Assembly (NCBI RefSeq): GCF_039543225.1
Contig: NZ_BAABJI010000002.1
Span: 434,001 to 498,000 of the forward strand
From: Mucilaginibacter defluvii
GTDB lineage: Bacteria; Bacteroidota; Bacteroidia; Sphingobacteriales; Sphingobacteriaceae
DNA: 64,000 nt
Direction of reading: 5' to 3'
The position numbers were made by a program, and so were the translations under genes. Positions 42,526 through 52,344 of this stretch are shown here, in pieces; the first letter of the stretch is position 1, and every line of letters begins with the position of its first letter. The notes under the pieces are model-generated. The model did no database searches, was not told the origin of the DNA, and was given only the letters and a program-made list of their open reading frames with translations.

Positions 42526-43179
42526 ATGAAAGCAATTATATTTGATTTAAACGGCACCATGATAAACGATATGTGGTACCATACCCTTGCTTGGGAGGAT
42601 ATCCTGAACAATGACCTTGGCGGGAATTTTACCCGTGAAGAGGTTAAGCAAAACATGTATGGAAAAAATCACGAATTGCTGGTGCGCATGTTTGGCCAGG
42701 GGCGCTTTACCGTCGAGGAAATGGATAAGCTTTCGCTCGAAAAAGAAAAGCGCTATCAACAAGCCTTTTTACCCGAGCTGAAACTATTACCCGGCTTACA
42801 GGAGTTTTTAGAACAAGCACATAATAAGGGTATATTGATGGCTATCGGGTCGGCCGCTATACCTTTTAATATCGACTTTGTATTAGATGGTTTGAATATC
42901 CGTAAATACATCCAGGTAGTAGTTAGCGCTGATGATGTTACCGTTAGCAAGCCGCACCCGGAAACTTTTATTAAAGCCGCCCAGCTGTTGAATGTGCCCC
43001 CGCAGGATTGTTTGGTTTTTGAAGATGTACCCAAAGGAGCAGAGGCGGCAGCCAATGCCGACATGAAAGCTGTTATCCTGACGACTACGCATGAGGTAGA
43101 TGAATTTAGTTATTTAGACAACATCCTCCATTTTGCGCCCGATTTTAACGATTCGTATATTAAAAGCCTGGTTAAGTAA
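42526..43179 (+). CDS. HAD family hydrolase (beta-phosphoglucomutase-like)
   Basis: 217 residues. Motif I is FDLNGTMIND, with Asn where many phosphatases have the second Asp, so the general acid position deserves a check. The cap domain contains YHTLAWEDIL. MAIGSAAIPFNIDFVL carries motif II, VSKPHPETFIKAAQLL motif III, and DCLVFEDVPKGAEAAANADM motif IV. The substrate is likely a sugar phosphate. It follows a divergent promoter region with uxaC. The next gene (UPF0173) is 66 nt downstream. Confidence 0.88.
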   Translation: MKAIIFDLNGTMINDMWYHTLAWEDILNNDLGGNFTREEVKQNMYGKNHELLVRMFGQGRFTVEEMDKLSLEKEKRYQQAFLPELKLLPGLQEFLEQAHNKGILMAIGSAAIPFNIDFVLDGLNIRKYIQVVVSADDVTVSKPHPETFIKAAQLLNVPPQDCLVFEDVPKGAEAAANADMKAVILTTTHEVDEFSYLDNILHFAPDFNDSYIKSLVK

Positions 43180-43245
43180 TTATCACAACAAATAATTATG
43201 CCCGCTGTTAACTATTCTAAATAGAAATCAATAAACAACAATAAC

Positions 43246-43926
43246 ATGGAATTTACCTATTATGGCCACGCTTGCTTTGCTGTTAAAATAGGCGGGAAAA
43301 ATATTCTATTTGACCCGTTCATCACGCCTAATGAATTGGCAAAGGCAATTGATATCAACACAATACCGGCCGACTATATTTTTGTATCTCACGGGCATTC
43401 TGATCACATGATTGATGTGGAAAGTATTGCTAATCGTACCGGTGCTAAAGTAATTGCCAGCTTTGAGGTGCATACCTGGTTTAACAACAATGGCGTGAGC
43501 AATACGCATCCCCTAAACCCAGGCGGACAACTGGCGCTCGATTTTGGTAAAGTAAAATGCTTTACCGCAGTACATTCAAGCAGTATGCCTGACGGAAGTT
43601 ACGGCGGCGTAGCAACCGGTTTCGCTATCAAGAGCGACGAAGGCAATTTTTATTACAGTGGCGATACTGCCCTGACTTTGGACATGCAGCTAGTGCCACG
43701 CTGGGCTGATCTTGATTATGCAGTATTACCTATAGGTGATGACCTGACTATGGGTATAGATGATGCCATTGAAGCCGCTAAAATGGTAGGTGTAAATACC
43801 GTTTTTGGCGTGCATTACAATACTTTTGGTTTTATTATGATAGATACCGAAGATGCCAAACAACGCTTCGAGCAGGCTGGAATAAAATTACTTTTACCGG
43901 CAATAGGCGAAACAATAACAATTTAA
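43246..43926 (+). CDS. UPF0173 metal-dependent hydrolase (MBL fold)
   Basis: 226-residue metallo-beta-lactamase-fold enzyme. The N-terminal YYGHACFAVKIGGKNILFDPFI and the metal-binding FVSHGHSDHMIDVESIANRTGAKVI (HxHxDH) are clear; YYSGDTALTLDMQL supplies a further ligand and VFGVHYNTFGF the last His. Its length and overall order match the UPF0173 group. The physiological substrate is unknown. It ends in a clear terminator. Confidence 0.9.
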   Translation: MEFTYYGHACFAVKIGGKNILFDPFITPNELAKAIDINTIPADYIFVSHGHSDHMIDVESIANRTGAKVIASFEVHTWFNNNGVSNTHPLNPGGQLALDFGKVKCFTAVHSSSMPDGSYGGVATGFAIKSDEGNFYYSGDTALTLDMQLVPRWADLDYAVLPIGDDLTMGIDDAIEAAKMVGVNTVFGVHYNTFGFIMIDTEDAKQRFEQAGIKLLLPAIGETITI

Positions 43927-43946
43927 CAGGTCAATATTAAATGTGG

Positions 43947-43972
43947 AAGCCATCCAAAAGGGTGGCTTTTTT
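43947..43972 (+). terminator. Terminator after the UPF0173 gene
   Basis: Stem AAGCCATCC / GGGTGGCTT with a 4-nt loop, then T-run. Confidence 0.85.
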
Positions 43973-44030
43973 GTTATACAACATTAACGTAATGATGGCT
44001 GTTAATAAAGCAGTTTAGTTAAGTTTGCAT

Positions 44031-45888
44031 ATGAGGAAGTATATACTGATCTTTTTTATATTGTGTTTGAAGTTGCTAACATACGCTCAATCTACAGATT
44101 CAGTTATACATAGCGAAACGGATACTGCCCATAGCGATAATCTGAAAAATCAGTTAAATAGTGTGCAACAGCTATCAGCAGAGGGGGTTGCTGATTCGTT
44201 AAAAAGAACGGAACTTGAAGCCAGGGTAGCACGCTTAACACTGAATGATGCTCAGCGGTCTGCGTTGGTAAAAGAACTCAACGCCCTAAAACAAAAAGAT
44301 TCGTTAAGAACGATCAGGCAAAAACAACAGGTTGACTCACTCAGGAAATTTGTAAAAGGTTTTCCGGTTAAACCCTTCCGGGATACTATTTTTTCGCTCT
44401 ATTTAAAGCAAGGAAGTTTTACAGCTAAAGACCGGGCAGACGCAATAGAACAACGTTTGATAAGGCTTGCGGATAATTACCGCTTCAGCACTGACTCTTT
44501 AAAAATCAGCGAAGCCGAACAAACTACGGATATCATTTATGCCGATGAACTGATCATGTCTGTATCAGATATGGATGCCCTCTGGGAAAATACGTCCCGC
44601 GAAAAGCTGGCGCAGAAACTGCGTGCCGCCATGGGCAGCGCAATCAATATCCACCGCGACGAAACGAGCATTCAAACCCTTGTAAAAGAAGGCTTGCTCG
44701 CTTTGTTGGTGATTGGCGTGTTAAGTTTGCTGATATTCTTCATAAACAGGTTATTCAAATGGTTTACCAGCAAGCTGGCATTAAGTGAGCGGGTCTCAAA
44801 AAAAGGCGTACATATTCGCAATTATCAACTGCTGACTCCGGCCAGGCAACTTGGATTAATAAATACAGTTATCGGGTTAGTGCGCTGGGTGATTATCCTA
44901 ATTACAATTTATTTTGCACTCACTATACTCTTTAGCATATTTCCGTTTACGCGCGATATTTCGACTGCCTTGCTCGGGTATATATTAAGCCCGTTGCGGC
45001 GGATAGGCGAAGCCATCTGGAACTATATTCCAAACCTGATTACCATAATAATTCTTGTTGTCGTATTTAGGTATATGCTACGTTTTTTCAACTTTATAAA
45101 GCTCGAAATTGAACGTGGCCAGTTAACCATTCCGGGATTTTATCCGGATTGGGCAAACCCCACTTATCAAATTATAAGGGTATTGATACTGGCATTTATG
45201 CTGGTGGTTATATTTCCGTATCTGCCAGGTAACGAGTCGCCTATTTTTAAGGGAGTATCCGTATTTGTGGGAGTATTGTTCACCTTCGGTTCAGCAGGGG
45301 CGTTAGGCAATGTGGTAGCGGGTTTGGTATTGACCTACATGCGGGCATTTAAAATTGGCGACAGGGTTAAAATAGGTGAGGTAACCGGTGATATAATTGA
45401 AAAGAACTTGCTGGTTACACGTATCCGCACTATTCAAAACGAGATTATTTCTATACCCAATTCTACGGTAATGAGTAATCACACCGTAAATTACAGCAGC
45501 GATGCAACGCATGGGATTGATTGTGCACACAACAGTTACTTGTGGGTACGATGTGCCATGGCGGCTAGTGCATCAATTGCTTATTGATACTGCAACACGT
45601 ACTACAATGCTTGAGAAAGAACCCGCGCCTTACGTGTTGCAAACCAGTTTAGACGATTTTTATGTGAGCTATCGTGTAAACGCTTTTACAAAATTGCCAA
45701 ATAAGCAGGCCGCTATTTATTCTGAGCTACATGCAAATATTCAGGACGTATTTCATGAGGCCGGGATTGAATTGATGTCGCCAAGATATTATGCCGTAAG
45801 GGATGGCAATGCCACCGCCATGCCGCCTGAATACCTGCCAAAAGATTATCAGCCGGGCAGTATAAAAGTAAAGATCGACGATAAGTAG
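44031..45888 (+). pseudogene. MscS-type mechanosensitive channel, frameshifted
   Basis: A signal peptide (MRKYILIFFILCLKLLTYAQ), a coiled region and four to five transmembrane helices (about residues 220-400) precede the MscS core VFTFGSAGALGNVVAGLVL (the 'VGVLFTFGSAGA' pore helix) and GDRVKIGEVTGDIIEKNLLVTRIRTIQNEIISIPNSTVMSNHTVNYS. The frame then shifts near 45519: the first frame ends at 45587 while the rest (IVHTTVTCGYDVPWRLVH...) continues in the second frame to 45888. Removing one G at about 45519 restores one continuous 618-residue protein. This may be a real mutation, an assembly error, or coupled re-initiation at ATG 45502. Confidence 0.85.
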
Positions 45889-45954
45889 GTTAAGTGATAA
45901 GTATTGTTGGCATGACTTATACTTCTGCCTATATTTGAGAGTTTTGTAATAACC

Positions 45955-46941
45955 ATGTTATCTAAAAAGTACATCACTTTATTAGTAGTAGTTTACTTGT
46001 TGTCATTGTTATCAACTTCGGTTATAGCGCAGCAGCCAGTAAATTTATCTAACAAAAAAGCATCAAAAGAAGCCAAGGCGCTTTTTAGCTACTTATTGGC
46101 TATAAACGGTAAAAAAACATTGTCGGGCCAAATGGATGTGAAGTGGGGTGATGGCGAGCTAAAATATATTCAGGATGTTACCGGTAAACAGCCTGCCATT
46201 CGTGGGATGGATTTTATTGACAGTGTCGAAAATGATAACGAGATTGCACATGCCATTGAATGGTGGCGCAAAGGCGGTATACCAACCATTATGTGGCATT
46301 GGGGAGCACCAGCAATCGGGCAAGGTTACGATAATTCAAAGAAAGAGATTGATATAGCAAAATGCTTTGAAGTGGGTACGCCGGAAAATTTAGCCATGTG
46401 GGCTGAACTGAGGGACAAGGCCCGTCTGTTAAAAAAGCTTAAAGATGCCAAGGTACCGGTGCTTTGGCGACCCTTCCATGAAATGAACGGAACGTGGTTT
46501 TGGTGGAGCAAGCAAGGCCCGGAACCGCTGAAAAAGCTGTGGATAACCATGTACAACTATTTTGTTAAGCAGGAAAAGCTCAATAATTTGATTTGGGTAT
46601 TCTGCTATACCTCAAAGCCCGACATAGCCTGGTACCCCGGGGACGCATATGTGGATATTGTTGGCGCTGATGATTATGGCGACGATAGTCCGCACGCGGC
46701 TATGTACAATCCAGCCAAACAAATAAGTAACCGAAACATCCCGATCGCTTACCATGAATGCGGCATACCGCCTGATCCGGACAAGTGCATTGCTGAAGGC
46801 GTTATTTGGTCGTGGTGGATGGAGTGGCATACCGGGCATTTAACATCAGTAGACAAAGAATATCTGAAGCGAGTTTACAATCATGATTTGATTATTACAC
46901 TTGATGAAGTGCCCGATATAATTAAAAAATACGGCAAATAG
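45955..46941 (+). CDS. Glycoside hydrolase family 26 (beta-mannanase-like)
   Basis: 328 residues with a signal peptide ending at VIAQQ. Seen: GKKTLSGQMDVKWG near the N-terminus, WWRKGGIPTIMWHWGAP, VPVLWRPFHEMNGTWFWW with the acid/base Glu (about Glu176) and IPIAYHECG with the likely nucleophile (Glu268). These are GH26 features; activity on mannan or a related beta-glycan is expected. It lies upstream of the ECF sigma/FecR/SusC/SusD genes on the same strand and may serve the same glycan. Confidence 0.85.
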   Translation: MLSKKYITLLVVVYLLSLLSTSVIAQQPVNLSNKKASKEAKALFSYLLAINGKKTLSGQMDVKWGDGELKYIQDVTGKQPAIRGMDFIDSVENDNEIAHAIEWWRKGGIPTIMWHWGAPAIGQGYDNSKKEIDIAKCFEVGTPENLAMWAELRDKARLLKKLKDAKVPVLWRPFHEMNGTWFWWSKQGPEPLKKLWITMYNYFVKQEKLNNLIWVFCYTSKPDIAWYPGDAYVDIVGADDYGDDSPHAAMYNPAKQISNRNIPIAYHECGIPPDPDKCIAEGVIWSWWMEWHTGHLTSVDKEYLKRVYNHDLIITLDEVPDIIKKYGK

Positions 46942-47022
46942 CAGTTTATTCAACAGCGTGTAATTTTTACACAACTTATCAAACTTAACATTCCCTTTAA
47001 CTTGCAAATGTACATTTGGGTC

Positions 47023-47628
47023 ATGGGCGCAAGTGGCATCTACAGCGAGATTGATTTACTTAAATTGCTTAAAAAAGGCGATAAACTGGCTTTTGAGCAG
47101 CTATACAACAGCTACTGGAAAAGCCTTTACCTATCAGCTTACAGTCGCGTTGATGATGAAGATATCGCTAAAGATATCGTGCAAAATGTATTTGTTGACG
47201 TTTGGCAAAAGCGCGGCACCATTGTGGTAACCAGTAGTATAAAGCAATACTTACATGGTGCAGTGAAGATGAAGGTATTGCAACATTATCGCTCGGAAAA
47301 CATCAAACAACAGGTACTGGATAATGCCCTTGAACGCATTACGCAATTGTTACACTCGCATCAAAATCTTTCTACCTACTTTGATCTGGAACGTATTGTT
47401 AGCGAAGAAGTGGCAGAAATGCCGGTAAATATGAAAAATAGCTTCTTACTCAGAAGCGATAGCTATTCCATCAAAGAAATTGCCGGCAACCTAAACCTGG
47501 CCGAGCAAACGGTTTCTAACAACATTACCGAAGCGCTTAAAAGGCTTAAGAAGCGCATCAAAATGGAATATCCTGAACGTTATGCCGGATGCGTAGTTGC
47601 TGTCACCGCTCTGTTTACAAATAATTAA
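47023..47628 (+). CDS. ECF RNA polymerase sigma factor (FecI-like)
   Basis: About 201 residues. Region 2 is seen as LLKKGDKLAFEQLYNSYWKSLYLSAYSRV with DEDIAKDIVQNVFVDVWQKR; region 4 as YSIKEIAGNLNLAEQTVSNNITEALKRLKKRI. The start is placed at ATG 47023, before the conserved LLKLLKKGDKLAF; ATG 47008 is possible. Together with the FecR gene 71 nt downstream and a SusC receptor with an STN-domain, it forms a trans-envelope switch: receptor binds ligand, FecR releases sigma, sigma transcribes susCD. Confidence 0.92.
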   Translation: MGASGIYSEIDLLKLLKKGDKLAFEQLYNSYWKSLYLSAYSRVDDEDIAKDIVQNVFVDVWQKRGTIVVTSSIKQYLHGAVKMKVLQHYRSENIKQQVLDNALERITQLLHSHQNLSTYFDLERIVSEEVAEMPVNMKNSFLLRSDSYSIKEIAGNLNLAEQTVSNNITEALKRLKKRIKMEYPERYAGCVVAVTALFTNN

Positions 47629-47699
47629 CCTAAGGTTCATTTTAAATTGAAGTAGTTAGGCGGTAGTTGTGCAACTTGATAATAAAGCACAATTACTGA

Positions 47700-48653
47700 A
47701 TGACTCCGGCCGAACTAAAAGATCTTTTTGAGCGCTATTCTAAAAACCAGGTTACTGAAGCCGAAAAACAGCTGGTTGATGATTGGTATGCATCTTATAC
47801 GGAAAGCCAGCTTAACCCGGATGACGAGCAGCGCCTGCAGGCAGATATACGCGGGCTTATCAAACTCGAAACAGAGAAACCTGAAGCGAAGGTTCGTACT
47901 ATAAAGTTTATGCGTTATGCGGCGGCCGTCGCTATATTACTGGTCTCTGTATCGTTATTCATTCGCAAAAAAGCACCGGTTTTATTAAATTCTGTTTCAG
48001 GCAAAGAGCGTTTTACGCAAATCAAAACCAAAACCGGCGAGGTAAAAAAGATCAGTTTGCCTGATGGATCGTCAGTTTGGCTTAACGCAAACAGTGAAAT
48101 CCGCATCAGTGATGATTTTCAGAACCGGCAACAGCGTTCAATTTATCTAGACGAGGGCGAAGCTTTTTTTGAAGTGACCAAAAATCCCCGGCGCCCATTC
48201 CTGGTTAAAACGCCTCATGTAACTACCCGGGTGCTGGGTACATCCTTCAACATAAAAGCGTATCAAACATTGAAACGCGCCATAGTAACTGTACGGACAG
48301 GTAAAGTGCAAGTGACTAATAGTAAAAAGCTGCTGGCTATTTTAACACCCAGCATGCAGGTAACCTACAATACGGTAAACGATAAAAAGCGTATAGAAAC
48401 GGTTGACGGCTCCGTGGCCCGCGCATGGACTGAGGGCAAGCTTGTATTTAACAAAGCGAACTTTGACGACCTGGCGTTCGCAATAGCTAATATCTACGGT
48501 ATACAATTAAAAAGCAAAAACAAAGCAGCGGCCGGATATCGCTATAATATTCATATTAACACATCGCGCACACTTGAAGAAACGCTGCGTGTCATTTGCT
48601 CGGTACATCAAAATCAATACAGGAGGATAAACAATGAAGTAATTATTTACTGA
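47700..48653 (+). CDS. FecR family anti-sigma factor
   Basis: 317 residues. The N-terminal cytosolic domain (1-75) contains YSKNQVTEAEKQLVDDWY, followed by one transmembrane helix (about 77-92, YAAAVAILLVSVSLFI) and the periplasmic FecR domain with LPDGSSVWLNANSEIRISDDF, RSIYLDEGEAFFEVTKNPRRPFLVKTPHVTTRVLGTSFNIKAY. A C-terminal STN-like/DUF4974 part ends the protein. It should hold the upstream sigma factor until SusC signals. A hairpin lies between it and susC. Confidence 0.93.
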   Translation: MTPAELKDLFERYSKNQVTEAEKQLVDDWYASYTESQLNPDDEQRLQADIRGLIKLETEKPEAKVRTIKFMRYAAAVAILLVSVSLFIRKKAPVLLNSVSGKERFTQIKTKTGEVKKISLPDGSSVWLNANSEIRISDDFQNRQQRSIYLDEGEAFFEVTKNPRRPFLVKTPHVTTRVLGTSFNIKAYQTLKRAIVTVRTGKVQVTNSKKLLAILTPSMQVTYNTVNDKKRIETVDGSVARAWTEGKLVFNKANFDDLAFAIANIYGIQLKSKNKAAAGYRYNIHINTSRTLEETLRVICSVHQNQYRRINNEVIIY

Positions 48654-48670
48654 TAATATTTAAATAAAAA

Positions 48671-48695
48671 GGCCGGAACTGAAGCAGTACCGGCC
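48671..48695 (+). promoter_or_regulatory. Hairpin between fecR and susC
   Basis: GGCCGGaAC / GTaCCGGCC stem around a 7-nt loop, about 80 nt before susC. No T-run follows on the plus strand, so it may limit read-through or stabilise the 5' end rather than terminate. Confidence 0.45.
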
Positions 48696-48774
48696 GGTGC
48701 TTGCATTGCTGACAGATTGAGCCCTAACAGCTTTGCCCTTAGTTCATTAAAAATTCACTAAAGAAATCAAATGT

Positions 48775-51700
48775 ATGAAAAAAAACTTACGTCGCTTAAG
48801 TAAAGCTATGCGTATTACGTTTCTTATTTACACCGCATTGATTGCCTTTTCGGGAGTGCTGGTAGCCTCGCCGTCATCAGGGCAGATATTTGAAAAGCGC
48901 ATCAGCGTTTCATTAAAAAACGAAACGCTTGCCGCGTCATTAAAAAAGGTTGAACAAGCCGGAAAAGTAGACTTTGCCTACGATCCGCAAATGGTCAATT
49001 TAAACAGCGTTATTATTAAAAATCGCGATTTTAGCAACGAGCGCCTGTATAATGTGCTTAAAAAACTGTTGAGTAATACCTCAATCGGTTTTAAAGAAGA
49101 AGTGCAAGGCACCATTACACTCTACAAAAAAGCCGAGAAGCCTAAGGCTGCTCCCGGCAAAATATCAGGTAAAATAATTGATGAAAAAGGCGAACCTTTG
49201 CCTGGCGCTACCATTATGCTTGTTGAAGCCAATAAAGGTGTGCAAGCAAACATTGATGGCGCTTTCGGCATCGAGGCTGAAGAGGGTGTGTATACGGTGA
49301 TTGTAAGCTTCGTTTCTTACGAGTCAAAACGTATACCCGGCGTGCGTATTAAAGCCGGCGAAACAACACAACTCAATACGGTTAGCCTTACCGGGCAAAG
49401 CGGTACGCTTAACGAGGTGTTGGTTGTTGGTTACGGTACGCAGAAGAAGGAAAACCTGACGGGTTCTGTTGATCAGGTTACATCGAAGGTTTTAGAGAAC
49501 CGTTCTTTACCAAATCTTGCACAGGGTTTGCAGGGCACTATCCCCAACTTAAACATTGTACCGCTTGATGGCAAACCCGTGCAATCGCCAACGTTTAACA
49601 TCCGGGGTATTACCTCAATTGGTCAGGGTGGCAACGCGTTGGTTTTAGTTGATGGTGTTGAGGGCGATCCAAGCCGTATCAACCCTGCCGACGTTGCCAG
49701 CGTATCGGTATTAAAAGATGCCTCTTCGGCCGCTATATATGGTGCACGCGGTGCTTTTGGCGTGGTGTTGATTACTACCAAAAATCCGTCAAAAGAAAAA
49801 ACAAGCATAACTTACTCATTCAATCAATCCATAAAAAGCCCGACTACGGTACCTGAGTTTGTTACCGATGGCTATACTTTTGCCAAAATGTTTAATGAGG
49901 CCTGGAGTGCCTGGAACGATTACTCGCAAACGCCGCAAAATATCAACAAAACGGTAAAGTTCACTCAGCCGTATTTGGCCGAACTTGAAAAGCGCAATAA
50001 CGATCCCTCATTGCCTACCACTATTGTTAACGCTACAGGTGATTATGAATATTATGGCGATACTGACTGGTATAAGTTGCTTTATAAAGATCATAACAGC
50101 GCCCGTGAGCATAACCTGTCAATTTCAGGTAACAGCGGTAAGGCCGATTTTTTGATCACCGGCCGTTATTTCTCACAGGATGGTTTGTTCCGTTACAACA
50201 GTGATGATTATAATATTTATAACCTGCGTGCAAAAGGCTCATTACAGGTATACCCATGGTTAACTATCAGCAACAATGCTGATTATTCAAACATGAAATA
50301 CCATAACCCGCTTAACGTAGGCGAGGGTGGCAGTATATGGCGTAATATTGCAGATGAAGGTCATACCATGGTGCCGTTATTAAATCCCGATGGTACATTA
50401 ACTTATTCAGCGGCTTATTCAGTAGGTGACCTTTATTACGGTAAAAACGGAATTGACTTTGATAACCGTGTTTTCCGTAATACAACGAGTTTTAACGCGC
50501 ACTTTTTTGATAATGTGTTTCGTGTAAAAGGTGACTTCACTTTCCAGAATACCGATAACGGTCAGGATCGTAAACGTGTACCGATTCCTTACAGTACAAG
50601 GCCAGGTGTTATACAGTATATAGGTACCGCGTACAATGATTTACAGAAGATTCAGGAAAATACAAAATACCTGGCTACAAATATTTACGGCGAGTATGAG
50701 CCTAAATTAAAAGGCGGGCATTATTTTAAAGCTCTTGCTGGTTACAATTACGAGCAATCAACATTTGAGCATTTAGAGGTAACGCGTAATGGTCTGTTGC
50801 AGGAAGATGCTACAGATATTAACCTTGCCCTTGGCCAGGGAATTACTCCAAAAGGCGGTTGGGAAGAATGGGCTATATTAGGTGGTTTTTATCGCTTAAA
50901 TTACTCGTATAAGGACAGGTATCTGATTGAAACTAACGGGCGCTATGATGGATCATCCAAATTCCCGGGAAATCAGCGTTATGCTTTCTTTCCTTCAGTT
51001 TCAGCCGGGTGGAGAGTTTCTGAAGAACCATTCTTTACCATATCAAAAGATCTGATTAGCAACTTAAAGTTTCGCGGCTCATATGGCTCATTAGGTAATG
51101 GCAGTATTGGTTCATACCGGTTTCAGGAAACTTTAGACATTACACGATCAGGCCGAATATTAAACGGTGTTTTACCTCAGCGTACAAGCAACCCGGTTGT
51201 GTTACCTAATGGTTTAACCTGGGAAACCTCCCGTACTAAGAACATTGGTGTAGATATAGGTATGTTAAATGATCGGTTAAACATAAGCGCCGATGGTTAC
51301 ATCCGCGATACTAAAAACATGTATACTACAGGCCCAACGGTGCCGGGTGTTTTTGGTGCCCTACCACCAAAAGGTAACTATGCCGACCTGCAAACAAAAG
51401 GTTGGGAAGTAACTGTGAACTGGCATGATCGTTTTGATTTAAGCAGTAAACCTTTTAATTATAGTGTAAGGCTTACCTTATCTGATTACCTGGCCAAAGT
51501 CACCAAATACAACAATACAGATAAGAGGTTAAGTGATTACTATACCGGCCAAACGCTTGGTGAGATATGGGGCTACACTACATTAGGTTACTTTACGTCA
51601 GCCGAAGATATTGCCAATTCACCAAAACAAATATTAACCAAGGCGTCAACAACCGGCCAGTTACTACCGGGCGACATCAAATTTGCCGACCTTGATGGTA

Positions 51701-52314
51701 ATGGTGTTATAGACAATGGCTTGCAAACCGCTAATAACCCTGGTGACCGTAGAATCATAGGTAACTCAACCCCACGTTATACATATGGTATAGGTTTAAA
51801 TGCCGACTGGAACAATTTCTCGTTCTCTGCTTTTTTGCAAGGTGTGGGTAAACGCGATTGGTACCCAGGTTCAGAAGCCAGCGTATTTTGGGGGCAATAT
51901 AACCGGCCTTACAACAAAATACCGGTATCTATGATCGGCAATATCTGGTCAGAAGATAACCCGGACGCTTATTTTCCCCGCTATCGTGGCTACTCGGCGC
52001 AAAACGGATCGGGCGAGTTGGCACAGGCACAAACCAAGTACCTGCAAAACGCGGCCTATCTGCGCCTTAAAAACATTCAGTTAGGTTACAACCTGCCGTT
52101 ACAGCTCATACAAAAAATCAAGCTAAGCAATCTTAGGGTGTTTGTTTCGGGCGAGAATCTGTTAACATGGTCGCCATTATACAAGGTAACCAAGGATATT
52201 GATCCTGAAAGCATCAACGGATCAGACAGGATACTTACGGACGGCGGCAGTGGTAACGGCAACAATTATCCGATACTTAAGAGCGTAACCCTTGGCGTAA
52301 CAGCAACTTTCTAA
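48775..52314 (+). CDS. SusC/RagA-type TonB-dependent outer-membrane transporter with STN domain
   Basis: 1179 residues. An N-terminal signal (about 1-36) is followed by a STN domain (about 40-115; SVSLKNETLAASLKKVEQAGKVDFAYDP), a carboxypeptidase-regulatory-like domain (about 128-210, SGKIIDEKGEPLPGATIMLVEA), the SusC box/plug (VVVGYGTQKKENLTGSVDQV, RGITSIGQGGNALVLVDGVEGD) and a 22-strand-type barrel ending GVTATF. The STN domain is what contacts FecR. It imports a glycan or oligosaccharide together with the SusD lipoprotein encoded next. The substrate is not known; the upstream GH26 hints at mannan. Confidence 0.95.
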   Translation: MKKNLRRLSKAMRITFLIYTALIAFSGVLVASPSSGQIFEKRISVSLKNETLAASLKKVEQAGKVDFAYDPQMVNLNSVIIKNRDFSNERLYNVLKKLLSNTSIGFKEEVQGTITLYKKAEKPKAAPGKISGKIIDEKGEPLPGATIMLVEANKGVQANIDGAFGIEAEEGVYTVIVSFVSYESKRIPGVRIKAGETTQLNTVSLTGQSGTLNEVLVVGYGTQKKENLTGSVDQVTSKVLENRSLPNLAQGLQGTIPNLNIVPLDGKPVQSPTFNIRGITSIGQGGNALVLVDGVEGDPSRINPADVASVSVLKDASSAAIYGARGAFGVVLITTKNPSKEKTSITYSFNQSIKSPTTVPEFVTDGYTFAKMFNEAWSAWNDYSQTPQNINKTVKFTQPYLAELEKRNNDPSLPTTIVNATGDYEYYGDTDWYKLLYKDHNSAREHNLSISGNSGKADFLITGRYFSQDGLFRYNSDDYNIYNLRAKGSLQVYPWLTISNNADYSNMKYHNPLNVGEGGSIWRNIADEGHTMVPLLNPDGTLTYSAAYSVGDLYYGKNGIDFDNRVFRNTTSFNAHFFDNVFRVKGDFTFQNTDNGQDRKRVPIPYSTRPGVIQYIGTAYNDLQKIQENTKYLATNIYGEYEPKLKGGHYFKALAGYNYEQSTFEHLEVTRNGLLQEDATDINLALGQGITPKGGWEEWAILGGFYRLNYSYKDRYLIETNGRYDGSSKFPGNQRYAFFPSVSAGWRVSEEPFFTISKDLISNLKFRGSYGSLGNGSIGSYRFQETLDITRSGRILNGVLPQRTSNPVVLPNGLTWETSRTKNIGVDIGMLNDRLNISADGYIRDTKNMYTTGPTVPGVFGALPPKGNYADLQTKGWEVTVNWHDRFDLSSKPFNYSVRLTLSDYLAKVTKYNNTDKRLSDYYTGQTLGEIWGYTTLGYFTSAEDIANSPKQILTKASTTGQLLPGDIKFADLDGNGVIDNGLQTANNPGDRRIIGNSTPRYTYGIGLNADWNNFSFSAFLQGVGKRDWYPGSEASVFWGQYNRPYNKIPVSMIGNIWSEDNPDAYFPRYRGYSAQNGSGELAQAQTKYLQNAAYLRLKNIQLGYNLPLQLIQKIKLSNLRVFVSGENLLTWSPLYKVTKDIDPESINGSDRILTDGGSGNGNNYPILKSVTLGVTATF

Positions 52315-52344
52315 TTAAATACAAACAATTTAATCAGCTTAAAT

